A stretch of 64,000 nucleotides of DNA, from contig WAEK01000006.1 in NCBI GenBank assembly GCA_011634665.1, positions 124,001-188,000 of the forward strand, read 5' to 3'. Position numbers and translations under genes: made by a program. Under the pieces are notes generated by a model. The model saw only the letters and a list, made by a program, of their open reading frames with translations, did not search any database and was not told the DNA's origin. The stretch is from Mortierella sp. BCC40632 (lineage: Eukaryota; Mortierellomycota; Mortierellomycetes; Mortierellales; Mortierellaceae). This document shows positions 22,800 to 34,326 of the stretch, piece after piece. Position 1 is the stretch's first letter, and each line of letters begins with the position of its first letter.

Positions 22800-23818
22800 T
22801 TACAGGACAAGGCAAGTCTTGCGACGACCTGTCTTGGGCTTTGCGAGGAGCGAAGCCCGGGTGGCACTCTCAAAGACCTCACGAACACCCTCTCCAGTCT
22901 TTGCTGAGCACTCGAGGTAGAATCTGGCCTTGATCTGGCGAGCCACTTCTGCACCCTAGTAGGATAAAATGACCAACATGTCCTTGATTGTTTAGTACTG
23001 AGGAAATCCAATGGAGCTTCTAAAGAGAGCAAAAAGAGAAAGGAGAAAGGACTTACTCGCTCAGGGGTGACGGGGGCCTGGTTATTGCTAGCCAGCTCCT
23101 GGATAGTGCGCTGATCATATCTCAGATCCTTCTTGCAGGCAACAAGGATGATGGGGAGACCTCCACAGAAATGCTGAACCTCCGAGAACCACTGTAAGTA
23201 TTTTTCCACAGTTGAGTTGAGACAAGAAAAGAGAACAAAAGGGAAAAGAGAGATGGAAAGGTGTTAGCATCCTGGCATGGTCAACCGAATATATGTTTGT
23301 CGTTCATTGTTATCGTCGTCAAGAAGCGGAGAGAGAGATAAAGATATAGAGAAAGAAAGAAAGAAAGAAAGAAAGATGGAGCCTTGCCTTTTCCTGAACG
23401 TTCTCAAGCGAGTCTGGCGAGTCAATGGCGAAGCAAATGAGGATCACATGCGAGTCTGGGTAAGAGAGCGGGCGAAGACGGTCATAGTCCTCCTGGCCTA
23501 ATGGAGATAGTGCCAAAGATAATAAAGATAGAGATAGAGATGGAGATAGAAAGAGATAGAATGAGACAACCGAGGTAGGGGTTAATTAGTTAGTTGGTCG
23601 AATTAAAAAACTGAAGTAGTCCCTATGTTGTGACAACAACAACAACGAAGGAGATTTACCGGCAGTATCCCAGAGAGCAAGCTCAACGTGCTTGCCATCG
23701 ACCTCTACATCCGTGACATAGTTCTCAAACACTGTGGGGACATAGATCTAGTTGGATGAAGCGGAGAAAGAGAGAAGGAGTCGCAAGGGCGCAACATGAA
23801 TCAATGTGAGCGAAGAAT

Positions 23819-23865
<47 letters not shown>

Positions 23866-23960
23866 TCCTGCAAAGCTATAGTCACATTGGAAGGCTTTTT
23901 TTATCATCCTGCGTTGTATTATTATCATGATGTCTCCACTCGACTCGATTCAAGGAGAAA

Positions 23961-24007
<47 letters not shown>

Positions 24008-24540
24008 AGAGGGAAACGAGTGCTCCTCTTTCATTTTCTCTCTCTCTCTTCATTCTCTCATTCTCACTTTCTCTCTCTTTTGCTGGTGTGAATAAAATAG
24101 CACGCAGGAGGAGACACACAGTCAAGGCAAAAAAGACGAGCTCGCGCATATGTATGGGAGTAAATGAAGCAAACAGAGGATAGAACCCAAGCCGGGAGAC
24201 AGACACACAGATGAGCGCGTCTCTTCTGTGTATTTGCGTATTTGTGTGTGTGTGTGTGTGTGTGTGTGTTAGTATCGAGTGCCGCTGTTGTTGTAGTCGT
24301 CTCTTTAGATCGCAGTCTGAGTAAGAGTTCCGGACGGGAGGGTTGCTGGGGTCCAGTGCTGTCTAAATCCTGAGAAGCTGAGAAGGAGGACGAGGAGGAG
24401 GAGAGTCCATTGAACTGTTGGTCGTGTAACACTTATCCTCTTACCTCTGGAAAGGTTCCCTTGGAAAAGACAATGAGCAAGCAGGTCTTGCCACAGGCAC
24501 CGTCGCCGACAATAACGAGCTTTCTGCGGATTTCAGTCAT
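22800..24540 (-). CDS. RHO1: Rho1-type small GTPase
   Basis: A Rho-family GTPase that in fungi activates glucan synthase and protein kinase C and organises actin at the membrane. Five exons read on the minus strand: 24540-24445, 23747-23660, 23497-23388, 23191-23057 and 22955-22800, giving 194 aa. The P-loop GDGACGKT is near residues 12-19, the switch I effector stretch YVPTVFENY at about 34-42, the switch II motif DTAGQEDYD at about 59-67, and the guanine-specificity motifs CKKDL and CSAKTGEG follow. The protein ends in a polybasic stretch and CLVL, a CAAX box predicting geranylgeranylation. Intron 3 has a GC donor (AAG|GCAAGG), required to join NVQEK to WFSEV. Intron 1 (697 nt) contains two long CT tracts and a CA tract on the sense strand. 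An acceptor at about 24562 hints at a leader intron. Confidence 0.95.
23822..23860. repeat. (GA)n microsatellite in RHO1 intron 1
   Basis: About 39 nt of GA, which reads as CT on the RHO1 sense strand. It lies inside intron 1. Confidence 0.95.
23966..24001. repeat. Second (GA)n microsatellite in RHO1 intron 1
   Basis: About 36 nt of GA, CT on the sense strand of RHO1. A GT run (CA on the sense strand) follows in the same intron at 24243-24270. Confidence 0.95.
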
Positions 24541-24661
24541 TTCGAGTTATTTGGATTGTTTCTACAAAGGGGAAGGGGGAGAGAGAGAGAGAAAGAGAGA
24601 GAGAGGAGACCCAGGATAGTATGTGATGGAGCGAGGAGGAGGAGGAGGAGGAGAGGAGAGG

Positions 24662-24664
<3 letters not shown>

Positions 24665-24720
<56 letters not shown>
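24665..24720. repeat. (GA)n microsatellite upstream of RHO1
   Basis: An uninterrupted GA run of about 56 nt, in the presumed RHO1 leader or promoter. Confidence 0.95.
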
Positions 24721-24728
<8 letters not shown>

Positions 24729-25496
24729 AAGTGAGAGAAAGAGAGAAGAAAGAGAAGGGGAAAAAGAGAAAGAGAGAATAAAAAAGGCATTAGACAAGGT
24801 CTGACAAGAAACAAAAGAGAGCAATTGAAAGGACGGACAGAGAGACAGAACAGAACAGGACAGGACAGGACAGGAGCTAACGGTCCAAGGCAATATATAA
24901 AACGACAGATAGACAGAGAGAGAGAGGATCCCAAAAAGAAAAATAGACACAGAGTACAAGAAGCACACGAAGCACGAGAGCAGAGCAAAGGCCCGCTTTT
25001 TTTTTTCTCTCTTTCTTTTTTAAAATAGCCAGCAACACATAAACACACAGACACACACACACACAGAGAGAGAGATAGAGAAAAAGAAAGAGAAAGAGAG
25101 AGAAAGAGAGAGAGAGAGAGAGTTTGGTACAGCCATGTTGGCGCAACAGGTGTTACCCTGGCGCGATGGAATGGATCAATGTAAGCTCCATCAAGACAAA
25201 GAAAAAAAAAAAAAAAAGACACTCGCCCGATCCTCTTGAGCAGTTTGCTATTCAAATATACAAATGTGTGTGTGTGTGCTGTGAATGAACCCGTGCGTGT
25301 CTGTGTATCCGCGCAAGAAGAGGCATTGTTGGAAACAAAAAAAAAAAGAGAGAGAGAGAACGGGAGGGAGGGCAATCCCAGATGAGCTCTACACGCGAGA
25401 CGGAGACAAGATCTTCTTCTCCCCCTTTTCTCCTCCGGGGGAGGGGGGAGGCACAGGTAGGGGAGTGGGGGTCGGCAAAGAAAGGTATGTGCGATA

Positions 25497-25497
<1 letters not shown>

Positions 25498-25530
<33 letters not shown>
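25498..25530. repeat. A33 homopolymer
   Basis: An unbroken run of 33 adenines, the longest homopolymer in the window. Confidence 0.95.
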
Positions 25531-25533
<3 letters not shown>

Positions 25534-26240
25534 GGCATGTCGAAAAGATGGGGTCGTCCGGATGCAGTGAACAGGAAGAAGAAAGAGAGGGAGAAAGGCA
25601 CGTACCACGACGATCAGACGAGGGACGGGTGCACGGTAGTGGAGAAGGAGCAGGTGAGGATTGGATTGTGTCTTGGGTAGTGGTGGATGAGGATGTGAGA
25701 GGGAGAGAGAGAAAGAGAACACTGACAGGGTTGAAGGTCGGATGGAGAAAGAGAAAGAGAAAGGGAAAGGAAAAAAAAAAAAAAAAAAAAAAGCGGACAA
25801 AGAAAAAAAGATGATGATGCCAGAAAAAGGACAATAAAAAAAAAAAAAAAAAGGGCTCAGTCAGGATGATGACGACTTGCAAGCTGAACGAACAAAAGAA
25901 GAAGAAAAGCCCAAGGCAGAAAGACGTATATGAATCAGGACAATCTCCAAAGAATCTTTTTATTTATTTTTGCCGCCCAATACACAACATGCGGCCTCGA
26001 TCGAGTCAAGCAGTGGGGGTTGGATCAGCGCAAAGTCAGCTCATCCCGATCTGCTCTGGGATCTAGACCTTTTACACTGCTCCAAGACGGGACCTCCTCT
26101 CTCGACCCACAGCCCAAAATTCTCTTTGTTCACGTGCCCTGACCTTCTCTCTGGTGAGAAGAGAGGAGGGAGGAGAGATATGAGTGAATGTGTGCGCGTG
26201 TGTGCGCGCGAGAGAGATAGAGTGAGAGAAAAGAACTGAG

Positions 26241-26274
<34 letters not shown>

Positions 26275-26724
26275 GAAGGACGGGTTCAAAAGAGCTCCAA
26301 GGAAGAGCTGGTGCCAAGAGCCCAGAGAGAGTAAGAGAGAGTGAGAGAGAGATGGAGTTATCTCTCTCGCTCGGTCAATCGGTCAAGTGACTGCTATTGT
26401 TGGGGAGGAGATCCCAATCGCGAGGAGGCGTGTGGTGGTCCCAGAACGAGTAGGTAGTCGAATCTAGCCTGGTGTGGATCGCGCCCTGAAAGAATGAGGA
26501 GAATCAAGAGAGAAGAGATGTAGGATACTCTCCCCTTGCTTTAACATTGGCATGGGTTCAGTAGGAGCAGGGGGATCTTACATGTGTGTTGTGGGCGTGT
26601 TCACAGGCGTGGAAATGAATCGTTTCGCCAGAGTGGAGAGAGTGAGTGAGTGAGAGAGCGAAAGAGAAAACTCGCCTTTGCCATCTTTGCCACCATCTTA
26701 AGAATTTTCCAGCTGCTGTATCGA

Positions 26725-29079
26725 ATGCGTCTTTTCCAAAGTCCATTCAGTCGCCTCACCTCATCCCTTGCCCATCCCTCCTCTCGCCTACCCCTGTCTC
26801 CTCTTCTTATCCCACGCCTCCTCTCCACCCCTTCCTCTTCTTCCTCTTCCTCCTCTGCCTTTGCCACTTCCACTCACACAACCACCCCTGCCAAAAAAAG
26901 ACCAAAAAAGACCAGCATGGCCAGTTCCACAGCCAAACCTTCCAAGCGAAAGTCTGACTCTTCGCATGAAGAAAGAGACCTGCCTAAAGGCGCTGCTACA
27001 CCTCCCACCAAGAAGCCCGTCTTTTCCATCTTTGAAAAGTCCTCATCCAAGACGACCTCCCCGGCTTCGATTGTCTGGGAAACCCATGGGACCAGCTTTA
27101 TTGTTGGAAGAGCTTTCAACCCACAGCCTGGATCCAGCATTGCTGGATTTGATCTTGTAGGTTTCCCTTCTTCTCTTTTACCATGCACACGACTCTGCTA
27201 TGATGATCCTTTGTCACTCACCTCTTTTCTCCATATTGCTGGAATATGCCTGTCTACTTTTTTTTTATTGCCCCATCTAGGACCAAACATTAATCAAGGT
27301 CAATGGCAAACACAAATGGCCCAAGAATGCAGACGACTGGGTGTGGTGGTCGCCTAAAGTCTCTGCACGCCTTGAAGAAATTTCAGAGTCCGGGTAAAGA
27401 AGAAAACGAAAGAGTGTACTCTTTGGTAGCTTTCTAAACGCTCGTCCATCTAAAGAGCCAAAAAGAAAACACTAACCACCACCCACGTACTCTCTGAAAT
27501 CTTACCCACTGATAGACGTACGCTAGTCCTGGTGACCAACCAAAACGGACTCGAGGACAATGTCTCCAAGCAAGAAGAGATGAAGCTCAAGCTCTCCAAG
27601 ATCTGTGGACACTTGAAACTCCCCATGTGGATTCTTATTAGCATGAAAAAGGATTACAATAGGAAGCCCATGACAGGTCTTTGGCATTGGCTGGAACGAC
27701 ACTTTTCCGAGAGTGGCGTCACTATTGGCAAGTATATAAAGAAAAGAAAGAAAAACAAAGTGTGTTGCCATAGGTGTGGGTGAACTAAACAATAGGTGCT
27801 CTTTTTTTTTTTTTTTTTTTTTTTTGGAATAGATCGCTCAAAGAGCTACTATGTTGGCGATGCTGCAGGAAGACATCAAGGCTGGAAAGTTGGTGCCCTC
27901 AAAGACTTTAACAACACGGACAGGTAAACTATTTTTCTTTGAGCATTCATCATCACCATATTTGATTAGATCTTTCTCTCGATCTCTCTCTCTTTTCCAC
28001 CATTGCGGATCAAATTATTAACTCTATATTTTTTTCCCTTAATACTTCCGAAAGAAAATTCGCGGCGACTCTTGAGATTGATTTTTATACACCTGAAGAC
28101 TTTTTCTTGGACCAGTCGTGTCCAGATCATAAGTGGGATTACGGTTCCTTTAACCCAAAGACTTGGCCTAAAGATTGTAGGTGAACCCCTTCTCCCCTCC
28201 CCTCTCCGACCTTTTTTTTTTTTTTTTTTTTTTTTTTTTCAGGAACTCGATGTCCACAGCGATTAAAAGTGATTTCGGGTCTATCATCAGAGGATGTTTT
28301 GCAAAAAAAAAAAGGAAAGGAAAGGAAACTGATAGTCTTGATCCTTATCTTATCTTAGCGCCTTTGTTTTCGCCCACTTCTACACCACTTATTCCATCTA
28401 GTGATGTTTGCGAAATGATCCTCTTTGTCGGCTATCCTGCTTCAGGCAAGAGCTCCTTTGCCAAGAAGCACATCTTGTCCACGAATCGGTACGACTATAT
28501 CAATCAGGACACTCTCAAGACCAAGGACAAGTGTCTCAAGGCCACAGAGGAGAGCCTCAAAAACGCCAAATCGGTGGTGATTGGTAACTTTCTGAAGCCA
28601 AAAAAAAAGGCGCTCCTGCTCCCTTTCCCCTCTCAACGTGCAGATCGGACGAAAGTTTCTTTGTTGAATACTAAATAACCCGTCCGTGGTGTGATTGAAC
28701 ACAAATAGATAATACCAATGCAGATAAAGCAACACGAGCTCCGTTCATTGCCCTGGCTAAAAAACACGGTGTACCCGTCCGATGTTTCCTCTTTATGGCC
28801 GACAAGCACCTTGCTGTTCACAACAATTACTTTCGGGCTTTTCATCGGACACTAGTCGAGCTGGAGTCTGTTGTGGAGGACTCGGATCAGTCATCGAGTA
28901 GTTTGACGCGCAAGGTCCGCGACGAGCCTCCACGAGAGCGATTGTCCGAAATGGTGTTTGCAAGTTATGCGAAGCGATATCAGGAGCCCACGCTAGAAGA
29001 AGGGTTCTCAGAGATCAAGAACATCCATTTTGTGCCTGACCAAGAGACTCGTGAGGTGTGGGAGCGGTGGTATAACTGA
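26725..29079 (+). CDS. Bifunctional polynucleotide phosphatase/kinase (PNKP/Pnk1)
   Basis: A DNA-repair enzyme that removes 3'-phosphates and adds 5'-phosphates at strand breaks. Seven exons: 26725-27156, 27281-27393, 27516-27727, 27833-27923, 28055-28176, 28359-28583, 28709-29079; 521 aa. The phosphatase domain comes first, with HAD motif FDLDQTLI at about 142-149 spanning the first splice junction (Gln in place of the usual Gly), VTNQNG, and YYVGDAAGR. The kinase domain follows, with Walker A GYPASGKSS and a DNTNADKATR segment. There is no FHA domain, as is usual outside animals. Intron 3 has a GC donor (ATTG|GCAAGT), demanded by the frame into DRSKSYYVGD. The N-terminal 64 residues are rich in Arg/Ser/Leu and mitochondrial-presequence-like; an internal ATG at 26917 precedes a Lys-rich, nuclear-type start. 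Confidence 0.93.
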
Positions 29080-29427
29080 GAACACAATGCCAAAGCAATA
29101 AAAGTGACTGCCCAAAGCGTGGTGACACGCGACAGGACAGGGCAAGAGAAAAAAGGGAGGAGGGATGAGAGGAGAGCAAGCGCGTCTTTTTTTTCTTTTT
29201 CGATCTCTCTCTTTTCCTCTCCTTTCTTCTCTCCTCCTCTCTTCATCGCAATCCGACCATTCGACAGGTGTTCAGCTGCTGGACGATTGACACCCCGCCT
29301 CCTGGTCACTTAGGAAAGAAAAAAAAAGGGAGGGAGGGATTCAACACTTTATTCTAATTATTCTGCCCATCATCAGAGTGCGAGAGTGTGAGAAAGAAAA
29401 GAGGATAGTCTTCTACTTCTTACTACC
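29080..29427. other. Spacer between PNKP and the acidic-protein gene
   Basis: 348 bp separating two genes on the same strand. The middle part is CT-rich (about 29185-29250). Nothing else recognisable is seen; it should contain the PNKP 3' end and the promoter of the next gene. Confidence 0.5.
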
Positions 29428-30753
29428 ATGACCAGAGACAAGACTCGGACTTACAGTACATTTCTCGAGCAGGATCAGGATGTCACCCAACAACAATCAC
29501 AACAGCGGGAGCCTCCTCCCAACATCCAGTTCGGGACGAGTGTCGATTACCAAGCCCGCCAGAAACGTCTTCGGATGCTCCCTGCTTCCCCCTCCGAGGC
29601 ATTAAACCCATTCAATGCACCAAGCATCAATGCTCTCGAAAGCATGTTTGACCGTGTCCTTGCTTTGGCTCAACGGAATCAAAAAGCTCCTCTTGTAACC
29701 TCGACCATGTCCTCGGCCGCATGGGCTACTGCCACCACTACCACCACTACTACGACTGCAGCTTCATCTTTAACCTCGATACCGGCATCCATACCGATTC
29801 GAACTCCATTGGATCACCGTATTCAACAGGCCGCTAACAGGGGACCAACTTTGACTCTTGTGAACGGACAACACGAACACAAACCTCAGGGGCGCGACAC
29901 TATTGCCAGACATCCAATTCCGTCTGCCTACCCTCTTCGCACCAAAGAAAACGTCCACCTTCCTCTTCAATGGGGTTCGAGTCAGCCTTTGGCGACTCCA
30001 TCATCTGCTGTGCCTCATTCCAGTGTTGACTTGTCCAATGGATCCAAGACAGAGGTGGTTAATGGCAGGCAGTACCGGTTTCTGCATCCTCCTTCGATTC
30101 TGTCCTCAGAAGAGAAGACTGGTTTGAACAAGGCATTGGATACAAAGGATAAAGCGACTATTGAGTTCTCTGGATCTGGATCCACCAGGACTCCGTCCCA
30201 GACGCTGGATTCGACTGAATGGAAACATAAGAATGATCCTAGATCCAATGCCATAGAGACTGCTAGGATCCCAAATGAGAAGACGCCAGGTAAAAAAAAA
30301 AAAAAAAAAAAAGTATTGTTTTGTTGCTGTTTTGTTGCTGTGGTAATAGAGATACATGGACTTGTCTCAATAGAGCGTAAATGTCGAGTATCTGACCAAA
30401 CTCTTTAAATTTCTCCACAACCTGGAACTAAATCGATTCCAACATGCATAGATGCCGAAAGCGATGCGAGCGTCGTCGAACTTTTGTCCTCTGATGACGA
30501 CCAAGAAGAAAAAGATGAAGAGGAAGACCTATTAGAGTTTGAAGAAGATGAGCTTGAGGAAGAAGACCACGAGGACATCACTGACGACGACATCAAGGAA
30601 CTGGACGGTGACGATGAAGAGGAAGAGATAGACCAAGAAACCTACAAGGAGCTGGCCAACATCTTTCGTCCCAGAAGACATCTCACTCAAATCGATCTCG
30701 AGTCACCCGACGAAAACAGCAGTGTCGATGAAGAGGAGGATGAGCAGGTGGAG

Positions 30754-30788
<35 letters not shown>

Positions 30789-33700
30789 TGAAGTCGATCC
30801 AGAAACTCCAGTAGGTCGACGTAGAGTGATTGGAACGGTCAGCACTTTCTTGAAGAAACCTCATTCGCTATCGCCCTTTGGTCGTTCCGTCGGTTCTCTC
30901 GACAGCAGTGAAGAAGAACAGGATGCTGAGGAGGGGGAAGAGGACGAGGTACATGAAGTGATTGAGGACAGCGGCAGTGACAAAGACGATGAGAGCGATG
31001 AGGTCATTGACCATTCCGATGATGAGGTTACTAGAGATGGCGATGATACCGTTCTAGCTATCGAATTAGCCGAAGATGAAGAAGAGCAAGACGATGGGGC
31101 AGAAGTAGAAGTAGAGGAGGAGGAGGAGGAGGAGGAGGAAGAGGAGGAGGAGGAAGAAGTTTCAATAGGTGACGAAGATGAACAGGACCGAGAGGAACAG
31201 GAAGCGCTCCGCCGTCAACGCAATCTACAGAACCGAATATTGCACAGTTCCATGTCCGCCCGAGCACCCCTTCCATCCAATGGCCAACATCACTTACTCC
31301 CATCCTCGGTGGATGATATCGAAGAGAATGAGGCACTGGAGGAGACAGATGATGGAGCCACCACAGCCAACGTCGTAGGGAAAGCTAGCTCAGATTCTCG
31401 ATCTAAAAGGCTCAACCAGGACAATTCTATTCTCTTGATCGACAGCGATGAAGAAGCAGAGGAGGCAGAGGAGACAGAAGAGAGATCTGAAGTAGACGAA
31501 GATGAAGCGGACGAGGAAGAAGAGGAGCAAGAGGACGAAGAGGAGCAAGAACGAGAAGAAGTAGTAGAAGAAGAAGAGGAGGAAGAAGATGAGGAAGTGG
31601 AAGCAGAATCGGAGGAAGAGGAGGAAGCCGCCCAGTCAGACGCCGAAGACAATGACCCATCATCGACATCAGATCTAACAACTTGTGAAAAAATCGTTGA
31701 GAGTGATCCAAACATTGAAGTTGACTTGATGCACGACCAGGTGCCACCCTCTGAGGTTATTGTTAGCGTAGAAGTCGCCGTGTTAACCAAGGAACCTACA
31801 CTTCAAGACGTCCTCAATGATGTCCAAGGAGTCAACACTAGTGAGCTACTAGCTGAGCAAGGACAGGAAGACATTTTGCCCGAATCTGTAGAGGAGCGTC
31901 AGGAGTCTTTCCAAGAGTGGAGTCTGGATGCTGGTGATGTATCAGGAGAAAACCTCTCGGTAGAGCCATCAGGGTTTGTCGAAGAGGATATGAAGCAAGA
32001 TTCAGAAATGGATACGGACAATATTGTCGACGTCGTCTCTGAGGGCCGTACAATGGAACTCGGTGAAGCGGAAGAGAGTCAGGAGGCGATGGAAGTCGAT
32101 CTATACCCAGAGAGGACCTTTGATTCCAAGACCCTGGATTCTGCCCCTGGTCACCTACCGCGTCCACAGCCCCGTTTGATCCCTTCCCTTCTCAGTTCGA
32201 CACTCCAGACAATGGAAAGTAATGAATCCAGAGAGGACGACTCGTTAGAGAATCCTGATATGACTCAGTCCGAGAGGCATATTAATTTACTGGAACGGTT
32301 CAGAGCAGTGGCTAAAGAGGAAGGTATTTCGTATGGAGCTACGAATGCCACCCCAGTGGCTCAGTTGAGTAATCCCTTTATGAACTCGTTCAACCAGTGG
32401 CAACAACCCGGGGGAATGGATTCACTATCGACCCATGATAGCCCAGAACTAATGCCTTATGAGGCCACCATGGATGTAGGCCCGTCCCCCTTCCAGTCCA
32501 TACCCACCCATGTTGAGCCCGAGCAAGATCTGACCCTCTCAACTTCGATGCCGCGAAAGACCAAAATCACTCGGACAGGAACCATGCAACAAACCGTGCG
32601 GGATGGAAAGGCATTTCTCGAGCACTCTGAAACGAGAACTCGGGCATCTCGCTCAAGTTTCTCTGGCAATAATAACAAAAACAAGACTGGAGAGTCGTTG
32701 GGACAAGAGGAACTATTACAAGAACCTATGGAGGAACAGACAACAGCATTGGATATTCCTCTCACGCCTGTCAAGCGATCTATAATGGATCTTCCGACTA
32801 CCATGCCTGCGTCTTCTCTTCCTGAGGAACCATTGTCTCCCTTCGAGTCAGGCTTCCCCGCTGGGCTGCGTCGCCTATCGACCTCTGAATCGACTTCTTC
32901 CTCACCCTCACGAGCATCGCCTCACCGAGCCAGACTATCAAGCGATACCAAATACCGTGGCGAGGTCCGATTGTTGGTCGAAGAGGCTCGAGCTTTCTGT
33001 AGCAGTCATGTAGGCAGGACCCGAAGTGGATCCATTCCATCAGGAGTTGATGCAGGAGGAGCTCTCTCGCCTATACGGATACGTAGTCTTGGAGAGGTTG
33101 CTGGAGCTACCTCTATGTCCCCTCGGCGGACCAGTTTTGGAATGAGTGAGACAGGAGGATCCTCGACCCCGGGACCATGGACAGGGTCGTCCATGTCCCC
33201 CTCCAAGGCGAACGAAGGCTTTAACACGACTATTCACTTGGAGAAAGAAGAAGAAGAAGAAGAGTATCCAAATTTGTCTCTGTCCGACCCTTTTGTTTCC
33301 GAATCTACGATGGCGACCCTCAGTTCTCATTCGTCTCGAGTGGTGGATCTTGCGGCAGAAAGGGTGTTTGAGAGTACAGTCGTTGGTAGTCATGCCCTGC
33401 GTCCTTTTATCCATCCACCTTCGCCCGCAGGGTCTTCTTCTGGGTCCGGGTCTGGACCAGGTCATGCTCATCGGCTAAGTCTTGGTGGTGGTCAGACAGG
33501 CATCTTGACGAACACGGTTGTTAGTATGGGTTCGGGATCCCTGCCAGCATCTCCTCTTTTGGCCACGACCTTTGCGGGTTCGAATGCTTCCGACCCATTC
33601 AATCCTTTATCTGGTGTGCCCATGGCCCCAGGGTATGAGGTAGTGGATGGAAGCAATGAATACGATGGTTCGAGATTGGAGATAAATGGGGTACCTGGAC

Positions 33701-34077
33701 CTATGGGAGGAGGAGGAGGAGGAGTTCCAAGAGATAAGGTGACCGCAACTTTGTTTATGAGAACCTCTCCACGCAAGAGTTTACCCCGGTCTCTTCCTTT
33801 GGCCTCCCCAACCAAACCATCTTTGACTTCATCCACAGCCGCTGTCGCCTCGTCATCGTTATTGACTCTTCAGCAGCCTCCTTTCCCACCTTTGTCCAAC
33901 AAGTCTCGACTCCAGGAGGGCGTCACTGTAGTACAAATGAATGAAGGGGCGACGGTAGAGCAAACAGAGACTGTAGAAGAGACTCTCTCTAGCTCGACCA
34001 CATCCATGACCACAGCAATAGTCCAAGGCGGAGGAAATTCAAAAGACCAAGACATTAAGGAAGAGAAACAACCTTGA
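29428..34077 (+). CDS. Large acidic, intrinsically disordered protein with SIM-like motifs
   Basis: I do not recognise the family. Two exons (29428-30289 and 30452-34077) encode 1495 aa. The junction CCA G|AT GCC is fixed by an in-frame stop just upstream of the acceptor. Residues 1-287 are Gln/Ser/Thr-rich with a short Thr run. Residues about 288-700 are extraordinarily acidic, with several Glu/Asp runs. The rest is Ser/Pro-rich, with Gly-rich patches near the C-terminus. Hydrophobic clusters next to acids resemble SUMO-interaction motifs: SVVELLSSDDD (V295-L299), TVLAIELAEDEEE (V488-L493) and SILLIDSDEE (I614-I617). No enzyme domain, membrane segment or signal peptide is seen. A nuclear scaffold or chromatin-associated role is an inference. 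It converges with the next gene 249 bp away. Confidence 0.8.
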
Positions 34078-34326
34078 TCCTTGCTCAAAAACAGAATAGT
34101 GCTCTCTCTCACTCACTCTCACACATTAATACACATATTAACGCGACTTTTCATTTGAGCTTGGGAAATGAAGTGTTTTGAAACTAGTAGCAGTATCTTT
34201 TGTTTTATTGGTGGAGGTAAGGATAGTAGTAATAGTAGTAGTATACATTTTGAGTTGATGGGTGTGAGAGTAATTTACAGCTATTTTTTTTTTTTTTTTT
34301 CCCTCTCTCTCTCTCTTTCTCTCTCT

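Larger units (their letters stand above)
24541..26724. promoter_or_regulatory. Divergent spacer between RHO1 and the PNKP gene
   Basis: This 2.2-kb spacer must hold both promoters. It is packed with simple sequence: GA at about 24665-24720, A33 at 25498-25530, A runs near 25770-25791 and 25837-25852, and A29 at 26241-26269. The sense strand for RHO1 is pyrimidine-rich. An acceptor-like TTTGTAG at about 24562 (minus) just before the RHO1 ATG suggests that RHO1 has a spliced leader. No distinct TATA box or coding sequence is evident. Long Ser/Phe/Leu frames here are low-complexity artefacts. Confidence 0.45.

Noticed and set aside
24533..25882. 449-aa Ser/Phe/Leu-rich open frame on the minus strand upstream of RHO1
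   Set aside because: It is a translation of CT repeats and poly-T, and it overlaps the RHO1 start region in another frame.
30484..30486. Start of the acidic protein at 30484
   Set aside because: The codon is TTG, and the reading frame continues upstream through a GT-AG intron to an ATG-initiated exon at 29428.
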